A DNA stretch of 64,000 bases from Owenia fusiformis (Eukaryota > Annelida > Polychaeta > Sabellida > Oweniidae). The notes beneath the pieces are model-generated. The model saw only the letters and a program-made list of their open reading frames with translations, was not told where the DNA came from and did not search any database. This document shows, in pieces, positions 43,345 through 55,400 of the stretch. Each line of letters starts with the position of its first letter. Positions within the stretch are counted from its first letter, which is position 1. The translations under genes were made by a program, and so were the position numbers. Location of the stretch: assembly GCA_903813345.2 (NCBI GenBank), contig CAIIXF020000006.1:29273936-29337935 (forward strand), in the 5' to 3' direction.

Positions 43345-43790
43345 AATCTGCCATGAATAACTCAATATTATGACCACCTAGTGCTCACAATATCATGAGT
43401 TCAATCTTAAGTCAGATTTGAATTTCTGAGAACTTGTAGATGATTTTGAAAAAATAAATTGTTCAATTTGAAGCAAGTTAAAAAAAGATGAAGGTAAAAT
43501 CTCAAATCTTAAGCCAGATTTGAACTTCTGATAACTTGTAGATGATTTTGAAAAAGAAATTTGGTCAATTTGAAAAAATACATTTTTGACCTTGAAAAGG
43601 GAACTTCTGAAATTTTTAAGATGATACTAAACAGTATTTGTTAAGTTATTGGAAGTTTTAAGAATTTGTTAAAGACACCAACCACCGATCGCGGATCACC
43701 AACCGCCACACACGAGTCGCCAACTGCCGTCACAAAAAACGGAGACCATAACAATATGTCACCACTTTTTGGTTGGTGGGGACATAAAAA
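43345..43790 (-). mobile_element. GTCACCAC element with two to three satellite units
   Basis: An inverted relative of 9,131-11,100. The right-end block (tatgaccacctagtgctcac) comes first on the + strand, then two or three ttgaagcaagttaaaaa units. It ends in ggagaccataacaatatgtc and accacttttt. It is intermediate between the bare copies and the dozen-unit copy. Confidence 0.75.
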
Positions 43791-44194
43791 TGGACTTCCT
43801 ATCTGAATGGTTGCCTCAAATCTGGTCATATGCAGCAATTGTTGGGCTTTTCTCTAGAGTGTAGACCCATAGATGCAGTAACTTGACTTATGCCATTGTT
43901 TATATTCTAAAAAAGTGGGATAGAAGTCCACATGGGGTTCCATCCATTGCAGTGTTGAATGTGAATGATATAGTAGCACAGAAGGGACTTTTAAGTAAAT
44001 GTTTTGACTAGTACTATAAATTGTATTTTATAATTTGTATTGTATTTTTTTTGTCCCCATCTTCAATATCATCATTCAACAAGATTGCTTATTCAAATCT
44101 AGGTGGAGAACCATTTTTAGCATTTCATCCAAGAGAATTTTGATGTCAGTTTTCTCAAAAATTCACCTTAAAAATATGGCAAATTAAGTAGTAT

Positions 44195-44325
44195 CGTTGT
44201 TATGGTCTCCAACTTTTTGTGGATGGTGTTCAGCATTCGAAGTTTGGTGTTTGGTGTTCAGCTATCAGCATTCGGTGTTGTAAAAAATGGCAGGTGGTGA
44301 CATTTTGCATGACAATGCCATGTTC
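44195..44325 (+). mobile_element. Short GTCACCAC-family element
   Basis: gttatggtctccaactttt, then tgtggatggtgttcag, several cattcgg words and aggtggtgacattttgcat, then atgccatgtt. No satellite interior. Confidence 0.65.
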
Positions 44326-44520
44326 TGTTCAAGAACATTGGAGCTCTACATCAGGCAACCTGTTAATTATTGTACAAAATGTGGATGTTTGTAATATCAG
44401 TTTAGCAGGAGATATTGTTGTTGACCAATATGACTATTGCTGTCATTATATTGCAAACCTAAGTTTATACTGTAAAACATAAAAAATAGAAATAAAATCT
44501 TTTTTTAATAAAATTTATTT

Positions 44521-45375
44521 ATGTACAATAACTTGATAGCATGTTTTTACATTGCACCCCAAATTAACTATAAATGCACCATGCATTTTAATAACTGTTG
44601 TATATTACATGTAAATAATGTAATATGCATCTAATATCACAATTAATGGACTTTTATAAATATATAGTACTATGTACAAAGCATGTACATAAATGTGCTA
44701 CATGTGTATAATAATGTAATCATTAGAACTACATCATAACAAATATCAGTCTAATGATAAATAAAACTGACACAATGCATGGGTTTTAACAATGACCCTC
44801 TCTTAAGACTGTCTCTTTAAAATTGGGGAATGTGTAAGAAACTACACTTACTCTGAAATTATCATTTTGGTACATACACCGTGAATAAATCACTTCAGAG
44901 AAAAATTAATATCCTACATGTATGTGTATAATTAAGAAACACCTGCTCAACATCAAAATGTGACCTGAACTTATCTCCAAAAATCAAACTCTATTAGACT
45001 ATGGTCATGAGTGCATTAAATACTACCCTATGCCCCTCCTAAGGGTGGTTCTATGTGCCAACTTGTGCAATGGTCAGAACTCTAGAAAATACAAAGTACA
45101 GTATGTATGACATGGAGTTGCTCATCTTTGTCTTTCCTTTCCCTAGCAAAGCTACATGTAAAAATATTTCATTTCAGTGAAAGGTTAAAAGTATCTTGCG
45201 AGATGTTGGGACATTCTCTGTGTATTTACTTCTCATGAAATATGATATCTCTGAGCCTCCAGGGCCTCAGTAAGATATCTATATTTCCCTCAGGATATAC
45301 CCCATATCCAAAACCTCCAATAACCTCTCATAAATTAATAATAAAAAGGACTATCTGATTACTTCAGTATGTACA
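44521..45375 (-). other. Probable flower 3' UTR, no repeat recognised
   Basis: AT-rich. If the - strand signal at about 44,512 is used, this is the distal 3' UTR of flower. Gatatatc-type words appear at 45,260-45,340. No other gene seen. Confidence 0.35.
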
Positions 45376-45556
45376 CAGGCCCGTAGCCCCCCCCCCCCCC
45401 CCGGCCAAGAAATCTTTCAAAATCACGCAGTTTTTCACCATTCTTAGCATTTTTTAAGTGATCTTGGCCATTTTTGGACCAAAATTATCACAAGTGAACC
45501 CCCCTGGAATTTTTCAAAAGGTGAAACCCCCTTGGCAAATCCTGGCTACGGGCCTG
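45376..45556. mobile_element. caggcccgtagcc element, copy 2
   Basis: caggcccgtagcc followed by a C-run, then gcagtttttcaccattct, then caaatcctggctacgggcct at the right. The same inner words occur in copies 3-5. Confidence 0.85.
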
Positions 45557-45619
45557 GTACAGATAACAACTCATTTGTAACTCAGTTTTGATCAGTCATG
45601 TTGGTTGTCCTGGAAACCT

Positions 45620-45895
45620 TATGACACATTCTTAGAAATACAGGTGTCCATATAAAGTCTCTTTACACAGCAGACCTTGTATTGTAATTGTAGAGACCTT
45701 ATGGACACCTTATGAAATATCCTTAGAAATACAGGGTGTTGATAAAGTCTCTACACAGCAGACCTTGTATTGTAATTGTAGAGACCTTATGGACACCTAA
45801 TGAAATATCCTTAAAAATACAGGGCGTCCATAAAGTCTCTTTACACAGCAGACTTTGTATTGTAATTGTAGAGACTTTATGGACACCTTGTATTA
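45620..45895. repeat. About 100-bp tandem repeat, three units
   Basis: Each unit reads cttagaaatacagg-t-gtc, cataaagtctcttta, cacagcagaccttgtattgt, aattgtagagaccttatgg and acacct. Within a unit gtccataaagtctct and agagaccttatggacacc are inverted, so every unit can form a hairpin, suggesting tandem copies of a tiny MITE. Confidence 0.9.
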
Positions 45896-46379
45896 CACAA
45901 ATATATATTTTGCTGTGACATGTTCAATTTGATAACCCAGGTTTTGAGATTCTAGATCAAAACTCCTATATAAACTGTACATGAGTTAAATTGAGGATTT
46001 CATGCTGCAAGAACCCAACCACCTTGCATCAAGTAATAAAGAACCCACCCACCTTGCATCAAGTAAATGGAATGTTACAGTGGAATTGTTGAGCTTGGTG
46101 CACTTAACTACAGAGAAACCCCTCTCTTTCACATCATTTTTTTAAGAAAAATTCCTCAATATAAAGACTAGATCCAGATTCAGTAGTTCCTGTTTTAAGG
46201 CTGTTCATTGAACAGATGGTGTCATGTCCTACATATTGCCAATTATGCAAGTTTAATATTTGTTTCCTTGACACTGGCTTTCTCGATGTCACGAAATGAT
46301 TGGAATCTTACACAAGTCATAACGATAACATATGTCTTCAATAATTTAACACACATAAGCATGATTGTGATGTAACGTA

Positions 46380-46450
46380 CAACATACTCATTGTGATGTC
46401 ACACCACACATCATTGTGATGTCACACATCACATCATGATGATGTCACAA
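46380..46450. repeat. gatgtcacac minisatellite
   Basis: attgtgatgtcacaccacac and close variants occur about four times just downstream (- strand sense) of the flower stop codon, so it would lie in the 3' UTR. Confidence 0.7.
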
Positions 46451-46456
46451 CACCTA

Positions 46457-49400
46457 TCATTCTGTCACAACTCCTGTCAATTGTGATGTGGCACCTGTGG
46501 GTTCAATATTGTCTAATAAAATCTCCTCAGATTCACCTTCAGTCGCCCTCTTCATCATTGTTTCCCTATCAGCTCTGAAAAACAGAATTCAAATTTAATT
46601 ACAAGTTCATAATCTTGGTACATGGTCATGTCTGTAACAAGGGGGGTTGTCCTTCCCCAAACAAGGCTAAACATGCAAAATGTCATTACCTGCCATTTGT
46701 TACAGATGTTTGATAGTGTCAGAAATATGAATACTGAAAATGTAGCCATTACTTTTGCTCCAGAAACTTAATGAATGCCAACATTTTACTAAAATGTAAA
46801 CATTTTCTGGGAAAACATGAACTGAACCCCCATTATATTAGCATATGCCTCAAACTTCAAACTCAGTTGCACATCTGGACAAAACAGCCCTGATGTATTA
46901 AGATACAGGTCAAATGTTTAAGAGCTCTTTAAAAGGTTTATAGATCTCATCTGCCAGTTCATAAAACTTTTATCAAACTTGGGGTTCCATTTTCACGGAG
47001 CCCAAATGAATAACACTTGACCAACCATTTGGATGTGTTATAGTATAGTATGTGTTAAGTGAATTGTCAGATTAGTTTAAATAAATATGTCTTACTTTTT
47101 TCCTAATGCCATTATACCATAAAGAGTTGCTGTAACAAAGAGAAGTCCACTTCCAAATACTGTAGACATCTCAAAACAGAAGAACATTGGTAATAGTGCT
47201 ATTCTGAAATCAAAGAAATACATTAGTTATTTAATTCAGATTTTAATAGGATTTAATTCTAAATCATATTGTAACTGCAAAATTATGTTTTTTAGGAAAA
47301 GTGCTAATCATTTTTGGGAGATAAACTTTTAAAAAGTTTAAATCTCATTTTAAACTGCAAACCACAACTTTTTAGCCTAATATTGCCACAAATGCTAACA
47401 TCCACCAAGGCCAAATTCCCAGGAATTTCTACAGGAATAAATCATAAAATGAAACAAGGCATTAACATGCAAAATGTTGATGCACCACCTGCCATTTGTT
47501 CAAGATGCCAAACGCCAACCGCCACCACAAAAAGTGGAAGACAACATGTCACCGCATGTGGTGGTGACATAAAAACGGGAGAGAAAAAACTGATGAGAGT
47601 TCCTTCGAAGAACAAGATTATCTCTACTTACATGCCATATCCAATTGCTTTCTGCCAATGAGGCCTGTTGTCTGAGAAATTTCCAATCTGGTTTATAAAG
47701 TCTAGACACTGACAACAACATGGTGCCTCAAATACAATTACAATAAATGCAGAACATCTGAAAAATAACAATGAAATGTTATCCAATTATTATAGCTCAA
47801 AAATCATACATTTATGACTTCTGTTTAGTCCAATATATACACAGAAGCATAGGCCTAAAGAAAAGTAGTAGTAGGCTTCTACAAACATGTCAAAACAAAG
47901 ATTGTCTTTCTATATATTGTAACGACCCTTGATAGCAAGTTGCTACTACGGCCCAGCTGTAGTGGCTTAAGCCTTTATAGCTCAGTAAGTAGAGCATAAG
48001 TCTTTGGATCCAAGGGTCCTAGGTTCAATTCCCACATGGGGCATCGGATTTAGCACACTTTCTTTCAATTTCTTTATCTGGCTTGTTACACTATGCTCAT
48101 TAGTTAATTAGTTAGTTAGTCATTCCCCTGGGGCGCCCTCGGGTCATTACATTATGTACTACTATTAACTTTTTTACTACTTTTCCCTTGAAGTATTCTC
48201 AGAAGAGTATCAGAACATAAAATAAAAATAATCAGCACACCTTATTTCAAACTGAGAAACAAGTATTTTTATGGATGCTTTCTGATCTGATTTGAGATTG
48301 TTTAGTCTCATCAACTTCAAAACTTTAAATCCTTTGTAATACTATAGTCAATGTCGTCAGTGTAATGTAGTAAAGATGAGTATTCTTGCATACCTGCCAA
48401 CCTAAGACCAAAATTTTGCGGTAGATTTTTTAAAATTGCTGTATTTTTGCGGTAGATTTTTTCAAAATACGGTAGTTTTTGCGGTATTTTTCAACAAAAT
48501 TGCGGTAGTTTTTGCGGTAGATTTTAGAAAAAACGGTAGTTTTTGCGGTAGATTTTTTAAAAAACAGTAGTGTTTGCGATAGATTTAAAAAATACGGTAC
48601 TTTTTGCGGTAGATTTTAAAAAAATACTGTAGTTTCAGAGGTTTGGGGTAGATTTTTGAAAAAAGTGTAATTTTGCGGTAGAATTTTGAAAAAAGCGGTA
48701 GTTTTGCGGAAGATTTAGAAAAAATGCAGTAGTTTTACGGTAGATTTTAAAAAATGCGGTAGTTTTTTGAAAAACCGGTAGTTTTGCGAAAGATTCTGAA
48801 AAAAATTCGGTAGTTTTACGGTAGATTTTGAAAAATGCGGTAGTTTTTACGGAAGCTTTTTGAAAAACTGGTAGTTTTGCGGAAAATTTTGAAAAATGCG
48901 GTAGTTTTGCGGAAAATTTTGAAAAATGCGGTAGTTTTACGGTAGATTTTGAAAATTGCAGTAGTTTTTACGGAAATTTTTTGAAAAAACCGGTACTTTT
49001 GCGGAAGATTTCGAAAAAATACGGTAGTTTTACGGTAGATTTTGAAAATTGCAGTAGTTTTTACGGTAATTTTTTGAAAAACTGGTACTTTTGCGGAAGA
49101 TTTGCCAAAATGCGGTATTTTTCGGTAGATTTTGAAAAATGCGGTAGTTAAACCTTTATACAATGCGGTTTTCTATATTAATACAATGTTAACGTGGTCA
49201 TATTGTTGTTGTTATTGTGATTACATATTTTACTGCAAGAGTGCTTTTGATAATAACAGTTTGTAAAGCAGAACTACCACCTGAGAATTATACGAAACTA
49301 TTATTTTCAAGAAATAATAGATATACTATTTTCAAGAATAAATAGAGACTAAACACTTTTTATTCTTCATTTACCATGCCTACAATGGACTGACAGCAAC

Positions 49401-51907
49401 TTTAAATTTTAATGTTTCAGCAACTCTTTTACAATAAATCTAGATTGATTCAAAATACGAACACAATATTCAAATCTCCACTTTTATTCACCTTCTAACC
49501 ATTTTTTTAGATATCAGGATGTTTGGAAATACCATGAATGAAACATTTACTGAAATACAAAATATGGATTTTACACATTTTTACTCACCATCTTAGATGA
49601 TTTTTCACTTTTACGAATTGAAATGACAGACATAATGTTCATATAACATTGGAATCATATGGTATTAAATATTGATTTGTTCACTCGCAAGTCTCTAATG
49701 ATATCAATGTGTTTGTCTGGCACAAATAGAAAATAAGTACAGGTCAATTGTCTTTCAAAAATAATCTGTTATGAGCATTTGCTGAAACCTTTCCCCTGAG
49801 ACATCGTTCAGATTCGGATATCACAATACTTTTATAATAAACCAGAACTCAATGCTTTATTTTTTAATTATGTATTTGTTACTGATAATGTGTTCTGATG
49901 AAAAATACATTTTATCGTTCTGTAAACAAATTGATTAAACTATGTATAATGTATATATGGCGTTCATTACTGATCATAACAAATCAAACTACGCATATTT
50001 CATACGCTAAATATGCATACACATTTCACTCATTTATTTAGATGAAGCGCAACTAAAATCATATTTTTGTTGCATTCGGAATAAAGATCTGTGTACAAAA
50101 GGGTTTGGTTAACTACAAAAATCATGGCAGAAAGAATTCTTTCTAGCAAGTGGTAGTTGGTGTTTGGACTGATTACACGCAAGCTTACTTAGATAGATGC
50201 GCAATAACCTGATAACCACAGACCTGCCGATACCTATTTATATTCGGGTTGTTGGTGAAGGAATATTACAGGGACAGTACAGGAAGACTTCAATTTTTCA
50301 GCATTTCTCAATAACAATAATGGGAAATTTTACAGTAGTTTGAACAAAAATACTGTTGATTTTAGCAGAAATACGGTAGATTTTCGAAAATTTACGGTAG
50401 ATTTTCAAAAATTTACGGTAGATTTTACGGCCGTTCTCATGGAATAAACGAGTTTTTTAAAAAGAAAATTTACGGTAGATTACGAAAAAAATACGGTAGA
50501 TTTTTTTATGGGCGTTTTTACGGGAAAAAAATGGTATCTTTTTACGGTAGTTTGTCATTTTTTTACGGAAAAACGAAAAATTTACGGTAGATTCCCGTAA
50601 AAATACGGTAGGTTGGCAGGTATGTCTTGATTAAATTCAATGTTAATGCAAATGTATTGCAAGTTCAACTCAAATTGTATTCTCCTGATGAGTTGCACCT
50701 CTAATATATATATACAGTAAAACCTGTCTTGGTGAACACATCTCTCTAGTGAACACCTGTGTTTAGCGAACACCACTTCAAGACACATTTTACATTATCT
50801 CTGCATAAAATCCTCTCTCTGTAGTGAACACCTACCTACAGTGAACACTTTTTGTGGCTAAATAGGTGTTCACTATATACAGGTTTTACAGTACACTTTA
50901 CATATACTTACATTTGGAGTATTCCTGCCACAATACATATGGCTTTAAAGGTGATGCAGACAAACAGTCCAAGGGCCATTGCAACTGGAAAATATGAACA
51001 TATCAGATTATTCCATAATAAGCATGTTAACTATTACAGTTCAAATGTATTTCTGCAATATGTATTCATTTTTTGTTAGTATTACAGTCAATTTTATAGT
51101 CAAGTGTAGTTGTTCACACGAGAAATGGGCGGTCCAATGTAATAGCATAAGGGCAATGGTTTGAGGAGTGTACAGATTGAGTACAATTTATATTGTGGTA
51201 TCATTATATGATTTTGATGGAATTAAGGAATTACACCCAGTAATGGCATCTTTATGTTTTTGTTGTCCTTTGATACAAAATTAACAACATATTCGACAAA
51301 AACATATTTGGTTGGAAAAGTATTTTTTCAATGAGCAATACTAAAGCATGGCATTAATATGCAAAATCTCGCTACCTGCCATTTGTTACAGACACTGAAC
51401 GCCAAATGCCGAACACTGAACACCTTGCGTGACAAACACAATCCACCAAAAAGTTAGAGACTCATGACATAAGAATGTCTAATTTAGAGTAGACATGGGA
51501 TTTCTCCTTGAATATATCAATTATAACCATGCAGTAAAGTGGTATGATAACACATTTGAAACAAGAGTCTAAAGGGGGCGTGTCCTTGAGTGGGCGATAA
51601 TAGAGAAATTTAAAATGATACACTTTTTTATCTTACTTTGTCCCCGGTTCTTTGAAAAGAACACCATAAGATCAAATACCCTTGGTGTAGAAATATAACC
51701 AGTACATGAGTTACCATCACACATTTCAATTTTACGAGTCTATTTCATAAGATATGACTTAGAGGAAATGGCAAATTTTTAAAAATATATTGGTGACTCA
51801 CTTATGGATGACACTATCGCCACTGCTTTTGTCATCAACTTGAACCACCACGCCACTCCATCGTTCTGTTGGCCCGATTCCGATGGGGAACTTGTACCTA
51901 CTCCCAT
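46457..51907 (-). CDS. CACFD1: Calcium channel flower homologue (four-pass vesicle membrane protein)
   Basis: Flower proteins are small vesicle and plasma-membrane proteins linked to Ca2+ entry, endocytosis and, in flies, cell competition. The exons, in transcript order on the - strand, are 51907-51802, 50984-50912, 47757-47632, 47203-47096 and 46574-46457. All have GT/AG borders and consistent phases, giving 177 codons (176 residues; human about 172). Features are an N-terminal GVAWWFKLMTKAVAIVSS, TM1 about residues 22-48, TM2 about 53-72 ending IVIVFEAPCCC with the conserved acidic residue Glu70 proposed to line the pore, then NRPHWQKAIGYG. TM3/TM4 are about 102-136, ending LYGIMALGKKADRE. 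The acidic tail (EGESEEILLDNIEP) matches the family style. It is convergent with NELFB and head-to-head with the metX-like gene. Introns carry several MITEs; no coding damage is seen. Confidence 0.95.
47459..47576 (-). mobile_element. Short GTCACCAC-family element in flower intron
   Basis: On the + strand it runs ggcattaacatgcaaaatgt, then caccacctgccatttgttc, aacgccaaccgccaccac and ends gtggtggtgacataaaa. It lies 55 bases from flower exon 3. Confidence 0.7.
47918..48151. mobile_element. Element with tgtaacgaccc ends enclosing a tRNA-like sequence
   Basis: The left end tgtaacgaccc and the right end gggtcattaca are inverted with one mismatch. Between them lies a 73-base tRNA-like segment (separate entry) and a tail with ttagttaattagttagttag. 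Either a tRNA-derived SINE carries a chance inverted end, or a DNA element captured a tRNA-like sequence. Confidence 0.55.
47971..48043 (+). ncRNA. tRNA-like (SINE-head or tRNA pseudogene)
   Basis: 73 bases, the length of a tRNA. Box A tagctcagtaagtag and box B ggttcaattcc, both Pol III promoter elements, are correctly spaced, and a gctc/gagc D stem forms. The acceptor stem pairs poorly and the anticodon arm (aagtctttggatccaag) does not form a standard 5-bp stem with a 7-base loop, so a functional tRNA is unlikely. Confidence 0.6.
48389..50624. mobile_element. Element with catacctgccaacct termini and gcggtaga arrays
   Basis: The left end catacctgccaacct and right end aggttggcaggtatg are exact inverted repeats, flanked by TCTTG at 48,384 and 50,625 (5-base duplication). 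Arrays rich in gcggtagatttt fill the left 780 bases and tacggtagatttt the right 290. The centre (49,170-50,330) is unique-looking AT-rich DNA without a transposase. It lies in a flower intron. Confidence 0.85.
48416..49150. repeat. Tandem array of about 33-40 bp units, gcggtagttttgcggaagat
   Basis: About twenty imperfect units alternating gcggtagtttt and gcggtagattttgaaaaa. The - strand frame that reads through (48,816-49,163) encodes only a repetitive FR/KTTAFFKI pattern and is not a gene. Confidence 0.9.
50714..50896. mobile_element. acagtaaaac / gttttacagt hairpin element, copy 3
   Basis: Left acagtaaaacctgtcttggt, right actatatacaggttttaca then gta. Inside are agtgaacacct words in tandem. 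It lies in a flower intron, ending about 15 bases from an exon. Confidence 0.85.
51350..51475 (-). mobile_element. Short GTCACCAC-family element
   Basis: ggcattaatatgcaaaatct, cctgccatttgttacagaca, gaacgccaaatgccgaacac and ccaccaaaaagtt in the order expected for the inverted short form. It lies in flower intron 1. Confidence 0.65.
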
Positions 51908-52471
51908 GTTTAAAGAGTCTTTTTATGTTAATATACAAGCTAAATATCAAGAAATCTGTTCTAATATGAGCCGCTTCAAAATCATCTTTGTTTACGTGTA
52001 AATTTGGCCTCGGTTTCGATAGACCTTGACCTCTGCACCAAAACAAAATGAGAGGAAGAAATTTTTGAAATTAGTGGAATTTGAACCCATTATGTGCCAC
52101 TGTTGAGGAGTAGAGATTGGTTCGTATCTTATGAAGTTAATTATTGATAAAACTCTTACCTGTTTTCGTCCAGTTTTGCTAAACATTAACTTATGTTTTG
52201 AATAAGATCCACGTGAAGTTTGCATGATTGCCAATCTCTGTCCTCAGCCTCCACCTTTCAACTTCAATTCAAAACCAATGGCATAACCAACAATTAGTTC
52301 ACATGCGTACATACCAGCCTTCTTGATTGTATGATGACTTAGCATATTTTCGTACTCTATATAAGGCTAAAGTCAAGATTTTATTACTTCAGATTTCTAC
52401 CGAGAGTGTTGGACTCGACATATCATTCCTGAGTAGAGTTACTCTGACTTAGATACCAAATAGCACAGTAT
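51908..52471. promoter_or_regulatory. Candidate bidirectional promoter between flower and the metX-like gene
   Basis: Only 564 bases separate the two divergent start codons, so the 5' UTRs and promoters of both genes must share this interval unless undetected non-coding exons exist. No clear TATA box, CpG cluster or ETS site stands out. tctatataaggctaaagtc at about 52,357 contains TATATAAG about 110 bases before the metX-like ATG and is the best TATA candidate for that side. Confidence 0.45.
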
Positions 52472-55400
52472 ATGCATTCCATGATGTGGAGAAAATCATT
52501 TATCGGAGAGATTAGACGGATAACAAAACGACAAAAAATAGTCGAGAATGGTGTATGCAGTCATTGTCTCTCTACGACTGTGCCTCCAAATTTTGACCAG
52601 TCCCGATCAAAGCACCATCAACAAGCATTTAAACTCAAACAAGTTGAGGTACCAAACATAAAACAGGAATTTCAGGGATTACAAACCGATTTCCCATGCC
52701 TGACAAAAAAGTGAGTCAGTTTTGAAGGATTTAAGCCCAGGAATCAATGATTTGTTGGTGATTTACTACATGGGATTCTTGTTTACAACTTAAAATGAGT
52801 GTATTCCAAGTTTTAAAGCTACCATACAATAATCAAGTACAATAAATCCTGCCAGCTGAATAAATCGCCAACAATTCATTCAACTGTGCTTCAGCTTGCA
52901 AACCATTTTGGACAGTATTGTAAATAATTGATTTTTTAACCAGAAACATTTTAAAATCCCAACTGGGAAAGACATATTGCTACGAAGGTAGGGTTATTTT
53001 ATTTTACTTCACTCCCTCCTTCCTGTGTTACACATCTTTTAGAATATTATTTTTAATTCTATTAAATAGTAGATACTGTAACATTATAATGTACTTAATT
53101 AAGCTAGTTAGGATTTTATATCAGGTGATTGTACTAATTAGCTAGATTATGGTTTTATTTAAATTAAATAGGCCAGGCCCGTAGCCCGTTGGATGCGCCC
53201 CCCAACACCTACCCCCCCCCCCCCCCCCCCTTTCAAAATCATGCAGTTTTTCACCATTCTGATTCTGAGGATTTTTAAGTGATTTTTAGACCAAAATTGT
53301 CCTGGAATTTTCAAATCCTGGCTACGGGCTTATATAGCTAATTGAAGATGTAGTGCAGTCTAATTTTCATATAAACCCTTTTCTAGTGATCCATTTATCT
53401 TTTATTAATTATGCTATTATGCTAATTAAGTGTTTGAATTAAGACTCCCAATGGCAAACTAAAATAAAATAATTGATGAGATAAAAACATGTTTCAAGCT
53501 GACCTGATAAATAATTCAAACATATAAAAAAACATTCGAATAATCAGATGTAAACAAGACTGGATAGGATGTTAAATGATCTTTTACCAAGCTAATACTT
53601 TTATTACAGCAAGCCTTCTGGTCCGGAACCCGAATATGGTAAGATAGTGTCAGGATTCAAAGTATATGACCATGATGAGCCTTTTAAATTGAAATATAAT
53701 GGAGGGCTCCTTCCGAACCTCAGCATTGCATACGAAACCTGGGGAGAATTGAATGAAGACAAAAGTAATGCCGTCTACATATGTGCAGGACTTTCAGCAA
53801 GTTCACACGCAAGAAGCCACCTGGTAATTTTTTTTGATCATTTTGATAAAAAGTTATATCCTTATGATTATTTATAGACATTTTTATATTATATTCATTT
53901 GATTATGCTAAATACTTAAAATGTTAAGAATTTTAAAATAATACTGAATCATTAGAAACATCCTATCAGGTGTTCATTGTAATCATTTCTATCTCTATTT
54001 TGATATTGCATAACAGAGTGTATTTACTTTAATGATAAACAGTACTATCAATGTTTAACGCATGAGGTAAAACGTGTGTTTGCCTATATAGAGCTATATA
54101 AGTATAGTTAAAGCTGTCTTAGTGAACAGCTTTCTCTAGTGGACACCTCTCTCTAGTGAACAACTCTCTCCAGTGAACACCTTTCTGTAGGGAACATCCT
54201 TCCTCCACACTAATCTCTACTTACTTCTATATAAAGTACACTCTCTGTAGTGAATACCTTCCAACAAAGAATGCTTTTTTTCAGCAAAAAAATATATACA
54301 GGTTTTACTTTATATGGCATTCATATTTACATGTGGTAATTATTTTGGGGGGATTTACAGGCATTTACAGACAGTCACATAAGATAATACCTTTCTTGAG
54401 CTTCCAATAGTTAGTAAATCATAGACCTTCTACAAATTGTGTATATGTAGCCTAGCTCATATTTGGAGAATTATTTTTTATTATGTTACCACCACAAGTG
54501 GTGCACATTGTTATAGTCTCTGATTTTTTTGTGGACAGTGTTTGAAGTGTTATGTTTCTGTAACAAATGGTGGGTTGTGACATTTTGCATTTGTTTTAGA
54601 AGTAGTTTGTCCCCTCCCTGTCTTCAGCCTTACCCCATATCCGTCCTGTGTTTCCAGCCCAGAGGTTGCAGAATTGGGGATTAGATAAAGTGTAACTTGT
54701 TACAGTTTCTCAATTATTGCACTCTGACCCTACCCAGGCACATGCACATTGTCCTTGGTCTTTATATAAATCCTGATGAAAATGTACATTATTTTCTTGT
54801 TTAACTTATGTTTGTTACTGTATTAGTTAGGGTTGTCTTTTGTACTCTTATACCCTATAAGGGGTGAATTGAGAAATTAATAAATAAATAGATAAACAAA
54901 ATAATCATTTCTTTAATATTTCAGGCAAATCCCAATGCTGGTTGGTGGGAGAAGTTTGTGGGACCAGGATGTGCAGTTGATACATCAAAGTTTTTTGTCA
55001 TATGTGCAAACAATCTTGGTGGCTGCTATGGAACTACGTAAGTTTTTTCAGGCCATGGCCATTCTTAATGAGCGCTTAAAATAATTGCTTGTTACCATAA
55101 TAATGTTACGTTGACTTGAAATGACTATATGTAACATCAATTCATCAGCATTAGGTATTGATAAATAAAAAGAAATCTAAACATTTTTGGGGTTGGCGAA
55201 ATAGTAGGATTAAATTTCTTTGTGGATGCCATTTCTGCATTTTTGTCTTAAATAATATTTCCGTACCCCACAAACAGTGCCACAAAGATATAGTTTAATC
55301 GTTGAATATGACACCCATAGTACAGTATGTCAATGGGTCATGAAATATAAGAGTATGTACACACAACAGATTATGCATGAAACACTCTATTACAACTTTT

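Larger units (their letters stand above)
42998..44520 (+). other. NELFB 3' flank/UTR with inserted elements
   Basis: No second gene. Holds a small caggcccgtagcc element (43,131), a GTCACCAC element (43,345-43,790) and a short copy (44,195). aataaa-type signals occur on both strands around 44,489-44,519, where the NELFB (+) and flower (-) transcripts may end and even overlap. Confidence 0.45.

Noticed and set aside
47971-48043. Functional tRNA gene
   Set aside because: The A and B boxes are good, but the acceptor and anticodon stems do not pair properly, so it is listed as tRNA-like only.
48816-49163. 115-residue - strand frame (FRKTTAFFKI repeats)
   Set aside because: It follows the gcggtagatttt tandem array inside an inverted-end element, with no start context and no conservation.
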